NCBI GenBank assembly: GCA_964540895.1 | Contig: CAZIOP010000001.1 | Span: 573,631-637,630 of the forward strand | Length of the DNA stretch: 64,000 bases | Direction of reading: 5' to 3' | Origin: Patescibacterium sp964540895 | Lineage (GTDB): Bacteria; Patescibacteriota; Patescibacteriia; Patescibacteriales; Patescibacteriaceae | Shown here: positions 51,055-60,255 of the stretch, piece after piece | Numbering within the stretch: position 1 is the stretch's first letter | Layout of the letters: the number at the start of each line of letters is the position of its first letter | The notes under the pieces: generated by a model | Told to the model about the DNA's origin: nothing | The model's input: only the letters and a program-made list of their open reading frames with translations | The model's database searches: none | Made by a program: the position numbers and the translations under genes

Positions 51055-52836
51055 TTATTGTTTTAATAATTTCACAAAGGTATCACTTGGAATTTCCACA
51101 CTACCCTTGCCAGCGCTCATCATCTTCTTCTTTCCTTTTTTCTGCTTCTGTAATAATTTACGCTTACGGCTAACATCACCACCATATAAACCTGCCGTCA
51201 CATCTTTTCGCATCGCAGCAATTCTCTCTCCAGCTATCACTTGCCCGCCTATAGCGGCTTGTAATTTAATAACAAACATTTGTTTTGGCAACGTATCTTT
51301 CAATGTTGTCACAATTTCTTTACCACGACGAAAGGCCTCATCACGGTAAACTATCAAAGCTAATGATTCCACTGGTTCTTCGGCAACTAGTATATCCATT
51401 TTAACTACATCAGCTGGTCGATAATCTAAGTATTCATAATTAATAGAAGCATACCCAGAAGAAACACTTTTTATACGATCATAGAAGTTAGTTAAAATAG
51501 CTGACATAGGAATTTCATAATGTAACACTAACCGCTCAGCGTCTAAATACTCTGTGGTTAGATAAATAGCTTTGCGTTCCTGGACTAACGTCATAATATT
51601 ACCAATATAATCTTTTGGCGTGACAATATCGAGCTTGACCCACGGCTCTTCAATTCGTTCTAACCTGGTTGGATCAGGTAACATCTGTGGACTTCGAACA
51701 ATCAAAGGTTCGCTTTGGCTTTTGGTATAAACTCGATACGCAACACTTGGAACCGTAACAATCAAATCTAAACCATATTCACGGTGCAAGCGTTCTTGAA
51801 CAATTTCTAAATGTAATAAACCAAGAAAACCACAACGAAAACCTAAACCTAAAGCTTGTGATTGTTCAGCTTCATATACTAACGCGGCATCATTTAATTT
51901 TAGTTTCTCAATGCCTTCTCGTAGCCGAGAAAAATCATCACCTTCTTTAGGAAAAATCCCTGCAAAAACCATTGGCTTAACTTCATGATAACCTTGAAGT
52001 AATTCTACTTCAGTCGCTGAAGCCAAAGTCATAGTATCTCCAACTCGACAGTCAGTCACACTTTTAAAACCAGTAATAACATACCCAGTTTGACCAGCTT
52101 CTAGGTGACCAGTTGAAACATAATCGGGTTTAAAAATACCAACATCCAAAGCTTCGCTAGAAGCCTTAGTAGCTAACAATTTTATCCGATTACCTTTAGC
52201 TAATTTACCATCAATTACACGAATATAAGCAACCACACCTTTGTACTCATCAAAATTAGAATCAAAAATCAAAGCCCGTAAATTTCCATTGATATTGCCA
52301 ACAGGTGATGGTACTCGATCAATCACGGCTTGAAGAATTGCCTCTACTCCTTCTCCTGTTTTGCCTGAGGCTAATAATATTTCTTTTTCATCGCAGCCAA
52401 GTAACTTAATAATTTCTTTAGTAACACGAGGAACATCAGCTGCTGGTAAATCAATTTTGTTAAGAACAGGAATGATAACTAAGTCTTGCTCCATTGCTAA
52501 ATATAGGTTAGCTAAGGTTTGTGCTTGAATACCTTGTGAAGCATCAACTAACAACACTGCCCCTTCTACGGCGGCCAAACTGCGAGACACTTCATAGGTA
52601 AAATCAACGTGACCAGGCGTATCAATTAAATTTAATTGATACTCTTTATAATTCATAGCTACAGGCGTCAACTTAATTGTAATACCTCGTTCACGTTCAA
52701 TATCCATTCGATCTAATAGCTGTGCTTTCATTTTGCGTTGCTCAACAGTTTTAGTAATTTCAAGCATTCGATCAGCCAACGTGGACTTACCGTGATCTAT
52801 GTGAGCAATAATACAAAAATTTCTAATATTTTTCAT
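51055..52836 (-). CDS. lepA: Elongation factor 4 (LepA)
   Basis: 593 aa translational GTPase. G1 AHIDHGKSTLADRML, G3 DTPGH and G4 NKID are intact, followed by domains II, III, V and the LepA-specific C-terminal domain (RRGKEIVTTLKDTLPKQMF; GDVSRKRKLLQKQKKGKK). It back-translocates or remodels stalled ribosomes and aids initiation. A promoter (52887-52915) lies just before it, overlapping the terminator of the propeller gene. Confidence 0.97.
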   Translation of the reverse strand: MKNIRNFCIIAHIDHGKSTLADRMLEITKTVEQRKMKAQLLDRMDIERERGITIKLTPVAMNYKEYQLNLIDTPGHVDFTYEVSRSLAAVEGAVLLVDASQGIQAQTLANLYLAMEQDLVIIPVLNKIDLPAADVPRVTKEIIKLLGCDEKEILLASGKTGEGVEAILQAVIDRVPSPVGNINGNLRALIFDSNFDEYKGVVAYIRVIDGKLAKGNRIKLLATKASSEALDVGIFKPDYVSTGHLEAGQTGYVITGFKSVTDCRVGDTMTLASATEVELLQGYHEVKPMVFAGIFPKEGDDFSRLREGIEKLKLNDAALVYEAEQSQALGLGFRCGFLGLLHLEIVQERLHREYGLDLIVTVPSVAYRVYTKSQSEPLIVRSPQMLPDPTRLERIEEPWVKLDIVTPKDYIGNIMTLVQERKAIYLTTEYLDAERLVLHYEIPMSAILTNFYDRIKSVSSGYASINYEYLDYRPADVVKMDILVAEEPVESLALIVYRDEAFRRGKEIVTTLKDTLPKQMFVIKLQAAIGGQVIAGERIAAMRKDVTAGLYGGDVSRKRKLLQKQKKGKKKMMSAGKGSVEIPSDTFVKLLKQ

Positions 52837-52856
52837 GCCATTATTCTACAATAAAA

Positions 52857-52877
52857 GGAGTTTATAACATAAACTCC
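52857..52877 (-). terminator. Hairpin between propeller paralogue B and lepA
   Basis: 9-bp stem GGAGTTTAT/ATAAACTCC with a 3-base loop and TTTTATT after it on minus. It can end the propeller gene, but it also lies just downstream of the lepA promoter and so falls in the lepA leader. Confidence 0.65.
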
Positions 52878-52886
52878 AGTGAGGCT

Positions 52887-52915
52887 AGTATACTAGTTTT
52901 TATAGTGATAATCAA
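52887..52915 (-). promoter_or_regulatory. lepA promoter
   Basis: TTGATT (52910-52915) and TATACT (52887-52892) with a 17-base spacer on the minus strand, starting 8 bases after the propeller gene stop. Confidence 0.6.
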
Positions 52916-52922
52916 GCAAGGC

Positions 52923-55900
52923 TTATTTCTTTGTTTGACCGACTTCTATTTTGTCTAACTCTTTATTCAATATCCCGGTCATCACGTTACGACTCATATC
53001 AATGATGTTAAAACGAGTCACAAAGTGACGAAAACCAAGCTGGTCAACATACCAGGTTTGACCCTTGTTTTCAACTTGTAGTAAGAACAGGTTCTTAAGA
53101 CGTTGTGCCAGTGGACCAGGAGATTTATTAGATGTTACTTCCGGTATTTTATTTATATTATTGTTAGTAATACCTAAAGCTACGGTTTTAAACAACTCGA
53201 GAGCTGTCGCCGGTGTCACATGATATCGTTTACCATCACGAGAGTGTTCATACCATAACTCACCTCTATTCTCTACCGCCAACAGTATCTTACTACCTAA
53301 TCGACTCAGTGGATTTGAGGAATCCACTGTTGAATTAGGTTGTTCTGAATTATCGTCTGTACTATCTGAGTTACCAGTTGGAGAATCTGGTCCAATCGGT
53401 TCAACACGGGGTTTAGAACCTCCCCCAATCCCCACTCCTCCACTGGTGGTGGTAAAGGTATAGTCACCTGACATAGTACTGTTACCAGTAGCATCAACCG
53501 ATGTGACGCGGTAGTGGAATGTGGTGGCAATAGGGAGATTAGTAATAGACAAAGAGTGAGAAGGAGACAAACTAGCGGAAGTAAGGATTGAACCATAGTC
53601 ACTAGTTAATCCATATTCAACTGTTGAATCGGATTCGATATCCGTTGTCCATGAAATATCTACTTTGGTTGGTAAAGCAACATAGCTTCTGATATTAGAA
53701 ATAATAGGGAAGGCTGCACGGAGTGTGTTTGTAGTGGTATTTAAGATAGACACAAAGTTATCCTGGAATCGGGAGACGTATATATCTGTACCACTAATGG
53801 CCATACCTGAGGGTGAGTGGCCGACAGTGATAGTATTAGTAACAGTATTGGTGTTGGTATCAATCACAGAAATAGTACCTGCATCAAAATTCTCAACATA
53901 TATTTTAGTACCGAGACCCACAATACCACGAGGTCCGGTACCCACCGTGATAGTATCAGTGACTGCATTAGTGGCGGTATTAATCACTGAGACATTATTA
54001 GATCTGAAATTTGCTACATAGACATTAGTCCCAAGAGACGTAATACCACGAGGACCCGTGGAGCCAGCTGGAAGGACAATGGTAGCGGAAACGGTGTTAG
54101 TAGCAGAATCAATCACGGAAATACTATTACCTCCACTGTAGTTTGGGTCACCATAGTTAGAGACATAGAGATACGTACTGTAGGCTCTAATACCGCGAGG
54201 GTAGACACCTACAGGTATAGTAGTGGAAACGGTATTGGTAGCGGTATCAATTACTGAGACGGTATTAGAGAGTGAATTTGTGACATAGGCTTTGGTACCA
54301 AGCATTGCTACGTAGTACGGTTTGACACCAACAGTAACAGTAGCTACCACTGAATTACTATTGGTGTTAATGACTGAAACTGTATTGGAACCTGTGTTAG
54401 CCACATAGACATAGGTAGTGCCAGAGATTGAAATCGTGGAAAGACCGTATGGTTCAGAACCAACTGAGATCGTGGCAGTAGTGGTATGGTCTGTTTTGCG
54501 AATCACTGACACTGAATCATCACCTTGGTTAGCAACGTAAAGATAGGGAATACCACCAACAGTGATAGGGGCCGTCATTTGATATGGTTTTTCACCGACT
54601 TCAATGGCTTGATATGAACCAATGACAATATTCTTGGTATCACCGAGGTTACGTGTGATGAACGAATTTTCTGCCACCAAACTGCCTTGTGAGGCGGGTA
54701 ATGAATAGCTGGTGCGATTGCGAGCACTCGTGTCAGTGACTGAAGCGGAGGTAATACTAGATACCGAGAGATCAGGAGTAACTTCACCGGCTCCAATCGT
54801 ATAGGTACCAGATAGTGTAGTACCAGACACACTGTTTAATACTACTGAGGCACCGGAATTGAGAGCCACTGTCATGGTGGAACCACCAGCCAATGACTGT
54901 CCAAAATTGGCAGTGATGTTGATAGCATCACCAGTACTATATTCACCGTCTGAGGTGGAAGAGGAAAAGGAGGTGAGGTTGGGGAGGAGGGAGGTGACAA
55001 GAGTTGTATCAACAACTGATGCGCTGCGTCCGATATTATTACTAACGTATAATTTACTACCTACTGCGGTTGAATAGAATGGATCGCCGCCCATAGTAAG
55101 TGTATTAACAACTGTATCAGTAAGAGTATTGATAACTGAAACCGAGTTACTGGTAACATTATTTACATATACTCTATCACCTATTGCTGTTATGGAGTAA
55201 GGTTGAGTGCCGACAGTAATAGTAGCTGTCACAGTATTCGTACTTGCATTGATAACTGATACTGTATTACCACTTCTATTTGGTACATATACTTTATTGC
55301 CCACTACTGCAGAAAAATATGGAGATGAGCCAACACTAGGCGTAGCAACAACAGTATCAGTTGTACTATCAATAACCGCCATTGTGTTTGATCTACCAAC
55401 AAATACTTTAGTCCCAACTACAACAGCTCTTGTTCCAGTAATAGAACCTGCGGAAACTGCAATTGAAGATGATACTGTATCAGTAATAGTATCAATTACG
55501 GAAACGGTATTAGTACTTCGGTTTGGTACATATAATTTAGTGCCAACAACTCCAGAAAACCAAGGATTAGTTCCAACAGTAATAGTCGCTGTTACTGTGT
55601 TTGTATTGGTATTGATAACTGATACTGTGTTTGTCCCTGTATTACTAACATAAATTTTTGTACCTACAACAGTAGAAAAATATGGACCATCACCAACTGG
55701 TATAGTAGCAATAACAGTATCAGTTAAGGTATTAATTACCGAAACACTATCACTTTGTAAATTATTAACATATAAATTGTTACCAACTACTACAGAAGCT
55801 TCGGGATAATCACCTACTGGAATAGTTGATAAAACTGTATCAGTTAACGTATCAATGACTGTTACACTGGAGCTGTGATTATTACTCACGTATAATTTTG

Positions 55901-56735
55901 TACCAACTAGTGTTGAATAAACAGACGCATCTTCAACTGGCACTGCGATAGGGACAGTTATATTGGTAAAAGCAACAGCATTAAGGCCTTGAGTATTTTT
56001 AATTAAATTACCGCTACGAACATACGTCGCAACCACCGTATTTCCTAAACTAACACTACTAGATAAGGTAAGAAGAAGTTTTTTTCCAGAAAAAGAAACG
56101 GCGGTAACTGGTACTGAACTACCATTAACTGTCACAGTGAAATTAGAAGTTGCTGGCACAGAAGAACTATCTAACGTAGAAGTATAGTTAATCACTAGAG
56201 TGTTATGCATTACTGAAGTAGAATAACGTACTACTCCACCAAAAAATGATCCTCCATTGGCTGTAGTGAAGGTAGTAGTAGTATCATATGTTGCGGAAGT
56301 CATAGTAACAACACATCCATCAGCCACAACAGTCCAAACCTCACCAAAAGTAGTGAAATCTCTGAAGGTTGTAATATTAGAAGTATATCGTCTAGTCTTT
56401 GTTCCTAGTACAACATAATTCTGTAATGTACTATCTCCATAAAAAGTAGCATTTCCGGTAATTGTTCCTTCGTTTACACCGTTACCTCTAAAAATTGCGT
56501 CACCTGTATAGGTTGCATCAGGCAAAACATTTAACTCATCAATTGCCAAGTTAGGTAAACTTAATGCCGGTTCGGTAGCATCATAGTCTAACCAATAGTT
56601 TCCTAAAGTGGCTGGATTAGTATCAACTGCATTATTAAAATAATAGACAGTACCTACAGCTTTTACTTGCAAAAAATTAAAGGCCAAAATTGAAACAACA
56701 GCTATTACTAAACAAGACAACAAATACTTAAGCAT
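52923..56735 (-). CDS. Secreted YVTN beta-propeller surface protein (paralogue B)
   Basis: 1270 aa with the same architecture as the gene at 44850-48734: signal peptide about 1-26, short GTITGNATFYGDST repeats, first propeller (about 262-595), beta domain, second propeller (about 710-1010), fibronectin III-like domain and two C-terminal WY repeats (GELWYE and GQTWYV). The second half is nearly the same protein as paralogue A; the N-terminal 250 residues and first propeller have diverged. It may bind a different ligand while sharing the anchoring part. Confidence 0.88.
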   Translation of the reverse strand: MLKYLLSCLVIAVVSILAFNFLQVKAVGTVYYFNNAVDTNPATLGNYWLDYDATEPALSLPNLAIDELNVLPDATYTGDAIFRGNGVNEGTITGNATFYGDSTLQNYVVLGTKTRRYTSNITTFRDFTTFGEVWTVVADGCVVTMTSATYDTTTTFTTANGGSFFGGVVRYSTSVMHNTLVINYTSTLDSSSVPATSNFTVTVNGSSVPVTAVSFSGKKLLLTLSSSVSLGNTVVATYVRSGNLIKNTQGLNAVAFTNITVPIAVPVEDASVYSTLVGTKLYVSNNHSSSVTVIDTLTDTVLSTIPVGDYPEASVVVGNNLYVNNLQSDSVSVINTLTDTVIATIPVGDGPYFSTVVGTKIYVSNTGTNTVSVINTNTNTVTATITVGTNPWFSGVVGTKLYVPNRSTNTVSVIDTITDTVSSSIAVSAGSITGTRAVVVGTKVFVGRSNTMAVIDSTTDTVVATPSVGSSPYFSAVVGNKVYVPNRSGNTVSVINASTNTVTATITVGTQPYSITAIGDRVYVNNVTSNSVSVINTLTDTVVNTLTMGGDPFYSTAVGSKLYVSNNIGRSASVVDTTLVTSLLPNLTSFSSSTSDGEYSTGDAINITANFGQSLAGGSTMTVALNSGASVVLNSVSGTTLSGTYTIGAGEVTPDLSVSSITSASVTDTSARNRTSYSLPASQGSLVAENSFITRNLGDTKNIVIGSYQAIEVGEKPYQMTAPITVGGIPYLYVANQGDDSVSVIRKTDHTTTATISVGSEPYGLSTISISGTTYVYVANTGSNTVSVINTNSNSVVATVTVGVKPYYVAMLGTKAYVTNSLSNTVSVIDTATNTVSTTIPVGVYPRGIRAYSTYLYVSNYGDPNYSGGNSISVIDSATNTVSATIVLPAGSTGPRGITSLGTNVYVANFRSNNVSVINTATNAVTDTITVGTGPRGIVGLGTKIYVENFDAGTISVIDTNTNTVTNTITVGHSPSGMAISGTDIYVSRFQDNFVSILNTTTNTLRAAFPIISNIRSYVALPTKVDISWTTDIESDSTVEYGLTSDYGSILTSASLSPSHSLSITNLPIATTFHYRVTSVDATGNSTMSGDYTFTTTSGGVGIGGGSKPRVEPIGPDSPTGNSDSTDDNSEQPNSTVDSSNPLSRLGSKILLAVENRGELWYEHSRDGKRYHVTPATALELFKTVALGITNNNINKIPEVTSNKSPGPLAQRLKNLFLLQVENKGQTWYVDQLGFRHFVTRFNIIDMSRNVMTGILNKELDKIEVGQTKK
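52963..53087. repeat. Near-identical 125-base tract shared with 44887-45011
   Basis: Partner of the tract at 44887-45011 in the same orientation, about 8.1 kb away; one mismatch in 125 bases. Recombination between the two would delete rnhA, recJ and lepA, so the pair must be stable or under selection. Confidence 0.85.
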
Positions 56736-56828
56736 AGAGGGGAAATATTAATTAACAGTTAATTATAAAATTATAATAAGTAATTTCTTTTTTTAATGCA
56801 ACCCAGTTATTAACAGTATAGAACAACT

Positions 56829-56856
56829 AAATTCCCCAACTTTTGTCGGGGAATTT
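56829..56856 (-). terminator. Hairpin after the bactofilin-like gene
   Basis: 9-bp stem AAATTCCCC/GGGGAATTT with a 10-base loop, 12 bases after the 400 aa gene stop at 56868. The T tract is short (TTTAGTTGTT), so efficiency is uncertain. Confidence 0.6.
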
Positions 56857-56867
56857 CCTATCGAATA

Positions 56868-58070
56868 TTACAAGGCTTGGGGTCGTATACTTTTCTCTCT
56901 GCCGTACATCCATGTAGCTCCAACACCAAAGGCAGTCGCAATCATTGATAACATCCAACCAATAATTGGGATTGAGAACAAAATATATGTAAGAACAACA
57001 CCAACTACCATTGCAACTATTATATTATTCTTTGAACCAGCTAAGGTCTTACGTCGTTTCATTATTTCTCGACCAACTACAATAGCTGTAATAATTTTAG
57101 CAATACAGAGCATAATTAACCAGAGAGCAAACAACATGAGAGCAACTGGAATTCCAATTATTGTCATTAACAATAAAACACAAATTATTGGCGTGATAAA
57201 GATTACTAATAATCCATAACCAAACGTAGCATATGGTTTCAAGAACATACGCTCTGAAATTACTTGTAATGGACGATGTAGCCAACTAACCAAGATTAAA
57301 CCAATCAGCAAAGCGGAAAAGATTGCCATCACACGCCACCATATCCAACCAGCAACACCTGACTGACCACGATCATGGTCAGTGATCATATACTCATGTC
57401 TAGTTTTTGCTCCCTTAATAGTTGCACCATCTTCAATTGAAGCATCACGACCCGCTGTGTATGAAAGATCTCCATTAATCATAGCTGTTTTAGCGATAGT
57501 AATAGCCGGACTTTCATCTTGTGACTCGTCACCTTTTCTAGATTTATCATTGTCGCCAGAGAATAGAGTAATGTTACGACCAATTACTCCTCCCATAACC
57601 ATTTTCTCTCCAACTCCGTCAACATCTCGTTTCACTGTGCCACGAATATCTGAAAAAGCTCCGGCAAATAACATGTCCCAACCAACTTCAGCTTGTGAAC
57701 CTAAATTCACGTCACTACCAGCGGCCATAACATTGCGTGCTACTTTGCCATTAATAGTTACAGAACTACCAGCTACTCGAACATTACCTCTTACTTCACC
57801 ATTAATAGTAATGGATTGGCCAGCACATAAGACATCGCCATCAACAAAACCGTTGATTACAATAGAGCGGCCGGCACAAATAACATCGCCTTGAACTTTA
57901 CCATCAATGGTAATTGAAGAACCAGCCGCAAAGAAATTACTACTAATAACTTCTTCCTTTGCTACATACACTGAGTCCTTATTTTGAGCCGTAAAGGCCT
58001 TAGCTTGAAAAGCAAAAACTGAAACGCAAAGAGCGAAAAATAACCCGATAATTAGCCTTGTCTTTGACAT
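56868..58070 (-). CDS. Bactofilin-like (polymer-forming) repeat protein with C-terminal membrane helices
   Basis: 400 aa. Signal peptide about 1-25 (IGLFFALCVSVFAFQAKAFT), then a right-handed beta-helix type repeat with units such as SITIDGKVQGDVICAGR, SIVINGFVDGDVLCAGQ and SITINGEVRGNVRVAGS (about 45-190), like bactofilin/DUF342 repeats. The C-terminal third (about 245-390) has three or four hydrophobic helices. Bactofilins are normally cytoplasmic; a signal peptide puts this domain outside. It is divergent from glyA. It may form a membrane-bound surface scaffold. Confidence 0.75.
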   Translation of the reverse strand: MSKTRLIIGLFFALCVSVFAFQAKAFTAQNKDSVYVAKEEVISSNFFAAGSSITIDGKVQGDVICAGRSIVINGFVDGDVLCAGQSITINGEVRGNVRVAGSSVTINGKVARNVMAAGSDVNLGSQAEVGWDMLFAGAFSDIRGTVKRDVDGVGEKMVMGGVIGRNITLFSGDNDKSRKGDESQDESPAITIAKTAMINGDLSYTAGRDASIEDGATIKGAKTRHEYMITDHDRGQSGVAGWIWWRVMAIFSALLIGLILVSWLHRPLQVISERMFLKPYATFGYGLLVIFITPIICVLLLMTIIGIPVALMLFALWLIMLCIAKIITAIVVGREIMKRRKTLAGSKNNIIVAMVVGVVLTYILFSIPIIGWMLSMIATAFGVGATWMYGREKSIRPQAL

Positions 58071-58126
58071 ATTTGTATGCTTAAATACTTATATTGTAAT
58101 TATACTAAAAATAACTAAAAAACACC

Positions 58127-59368
58127 ATGAAAATCAACATGCCACTTCAAGAAACAGATTCTCAGATTGCTGACTTAATTACTAAAGAAACAAACCGTCA
58201 AGCCACTGAATTAGAATTAATAGCCTCAGAAAATTATGTCTCACCGGCAGTACTAGAAGCTTTGGCTTCACCCTTAGCTAATAAATACAGTGAAGGGTAT
58301 GCTGGTCATCGTTACTATGGCGGTAATTCTGTGATTGATGAAGTTGAAATACTCGCTATTGAAAGAGCTAAACAATTGTTTGGAGCCGAGAGTGTTAATG
58401 TACAACCTCTATCTGGTTCACCAGCCAACGCCGCTATTTATTTAGCGTTACTCAAACCCGGAGACACTGTTTTGGGCTTACGATTAGATCATGGTGGACA
58501 TTTATCGCATGGTCATCCCATTAACTTTTCTGGATTAATGTATCGCTTTATACAATACGGCTTAAATTCTGAAGGTCGTATTGATATGGACCAAGTTCGT
58601 GAACTGGCACATCAAGAAAAACCAAAAATGATTGTGGCAGGCTTTAGTGCCTACTCTCGTGAAGTTGATTGGCAAGCCTTTAAAACTATTGCTGATGAAG
58701 TTGGTGCTTTAACTTTTGCTGATATTTCTCACCCAGCTGGTTTAATTGCTGCAGGAGTACTTAATAATCCAGTGCCTTTCTTTGATGTTGTTATGACCAC
58801 TACTCATAAAACCTTACGTGGTCCACGGGGAGCCATGATTATGTCAAAAGAAGTACATGCTAAAGCAATTAATCGCGCAGTCTTTCCAGGTATTCAAGGC
58901 GGACCTCATGATAATATGACAGCGGCTAAAGCAGTGGCGTTTCATGAAGCCCTTCAACCTGAATTCAAAACCTATGCCAAACAAGTAATCACCAATGCAC
59001 AAACAATGGCTAATGAATTTACCAAATTAGGTTATGATATTATTTCCGGGGGAACTGATAATCATCTTTTTGTCATTGATTTACGTAATAAAAATATCTC
59101 CGGTAAAGAAGCTGAAAAAATCTTTGAGCAAATTGGTATTTCAGTGTCACGTTCCACCATTCCAAATGATCCTGCTCCACCTTTAAATCCATCTGGTATT
59201 CGTCTTGGTACACCGGCTATTACCACACGTGGCTGTAATGAAACTGATTGCCAAATTATTACCCAGACTATGGATAAAGCCTTGCAACATAAAGATAATG
59301 AAACGATATTATCAGAATGTAAGAATATTATTAAAGAAATTTGTCAGAAATATCTACTACCCTATTAA
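58127..59368 (+). CDS. glyA: Serine hydroxymethyltransferase
   Basis: 413 aa PLP enzyme that converts serine and tetrahydrofolate to glycine and 5,10-methylene-THF. ELELIASENYVSPAVLEALAS, YSEGYAGHRYYGGN and TTTHKTLRGPRGAMI (PLP lysine K228) are standard, and the C-terminal RLGTPAITTRG is conserved. It is 2 bases before folD, so the two make a one-carbon unit pair. Confidence 0.97.
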   Translation: MKINMPLQETDSQIADLITKETNRQATELELIASENYVSPAVLEALASPLANKYSEGYAGHRYYGGNSVIDEVEILAIERAKQLFGAESVNVQPLSGSPANAAIYLALLKPGDTVLGLRLDHGGHLSHGHPINFSGLMYRFIQYGLNSEGRIDMDQVRELAHQEKPKMIVAGFSAYSREVDWQAFKTIADEVGALTFADISHPAGLIAAGVLNNPVPFFDVVMTTTHKTLRGPRGAMIMSKEVHAKAINRAVFPGIQGGPHDNMTAAKAVAFHEALQPEFKTYAKQVITNAQTMANEFTKLGYDIISGGTDNHLFVIDLRNKNISGKEAEKIFEQIGISVSRSTIPNDPAPPLNPSGIRLGTPAITTRGCNETDCQIITQTMDKALQHKDNETILSECKNIIKEICQKYLLPY

Positions 59369-59370
59369 TC

Positions 59371-60219
59371 ATGCAACTCATTAACGGAAAAATCTTGGCT
59401 GAAAAAATAAAAAATAGCATTGCAGCCGAAATACATTCATTCAATGGCCCACGACCTGGGCTGGCTATTATTTTAATTGGAGAAAAACCAGATTCTCAGC
59501 TCTATGTTAACCGCAAAGAAAAACAAGCTAAGGAGGTTGGTATTGATACTCATGTCTATCGTTGTGACACTGATGTTAGTCAAGAAGAAATCATCAAAAC
59601 AATTGATTTTCTTAATAACGATGAAAGTGTTGATGCAATCCTTGTTCAGTTACCACTCCCATCTAACTTTGATACTGACTTAATAATTAATACTATTAAA
59701 CCAGAAAAAGATGTTGATGGTTTTACTAAAATAAATTTAAACCGTTTGATTGGCAAAAATAATGAAGTTGGTATTTTGCCACCAGTCTACGCGGTTATTC
59801 TAGCAATGCTTGAAAGTATTAATGTTACTTTGGAAAATAAAAAAGTAGTTCTCGTAGCTAACTCAGATATTTTTGTTGAGAACTTAGACGAAGTCTTACG
59901 ACGTCAAGGTGCCAAGGTTACTTTGGCATCTGTGACTGATCCTAACCTTGTTTTAGTTACTACTCAAGCCGATATTTTAATTTCAGCTGTTGGTAAACCA
60001 GGCTATATTACTAAAGACATGATTAAAGAACAGGCCGTTATTATTGATATTGGTATTACGATGGATGAAAAAGGTAACATGCAGGGTGATGTTGATTTTG
60101 AAAGCGTCAAAAACACGGTTAGTTTTATTACCCCAGTCCCTGGAGGAGTTGGACCAATGACAATTGCTATGGCTTTTTGGAATACCTTAGAAATGTTTAA
60201 ACGAAATCATCAATTATAA
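59371..60219 (+). CDS. folD: FolD-type methylene-THF dehydrogenase/cyclohydrolase with degenerate cofactor motif
   Basis: 282 aa from the ATG at 59371 (a TTG at 59341 inside glyA is in frame but improbable). Cyclohydrolase residues are present: K49 in YVNRKEKQAKEVGI, Q93 in LVQLPLP and D114 in PEKDVDGF. The C-terminal PVPGGVGPMT is standard. The NADP-binding GRSxxVGxP motif reads ANSDIFVENL (about 163-172) and PCTPxG reads PPVYA, so dehydrogenase activity or cofactor choice may be changed. Coupled to glyA. Confidence 0.88.
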   Translation: MQLINGKILAEKIKNSIAAEIHSFNGPRPGLAIILIGEKPDSQLYVNRKEKQAKEVGIDTHVYRCDTDVSQEEIIKTIDFLNNDESVDAILVQLPLPSNFDTDLIINTIKPEKDVDGFTKINLNRLIGKNNEVGILPPVYAVILAMLESINVTLENKKVVLVANSDIFVENLDEVLRRQGAKVTLASVTDPNLVLVTTQADILISAVGKPGYITKDMIKEQAVIIDIGITMDEKGNMQGDVDFESVKNTVSFITPVPGGVGPMTIAMAFWNTLEMFKRNHQL

Positions 60220-60255
60220 TAAATTTCTAAAACCTCTCTTACACTAATTTTTTTC

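Noticed and set aside
53306..53602. 98-codon frame overlapping the second propeller gene in another minus frame
   Set aside because: Leucine-rich frame shadow within a well-supported coding region.
55207..55653. 148-codon open frame on plus opposite the second propeller gene
   Set aside because: Antisense of the YVTN repeats; its apparent repeat structure comes from the real gene.
44850..56735. The many evenly spaced DNA repeats as a possible CRISPR array or satellite
   Set aside because: Repeats are about 130 bases, imperfect, in frame and translate to YVTN propeller blades; there are no spacers and no cas genes.
57382..57894. 170-codon open frame on plus opposite the bactofilin-like gene
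   Set aside because: It is the antisense of repeated coding units, with repetitive Ile/Pro/Ser content and no domain; a shadow of the real gene.
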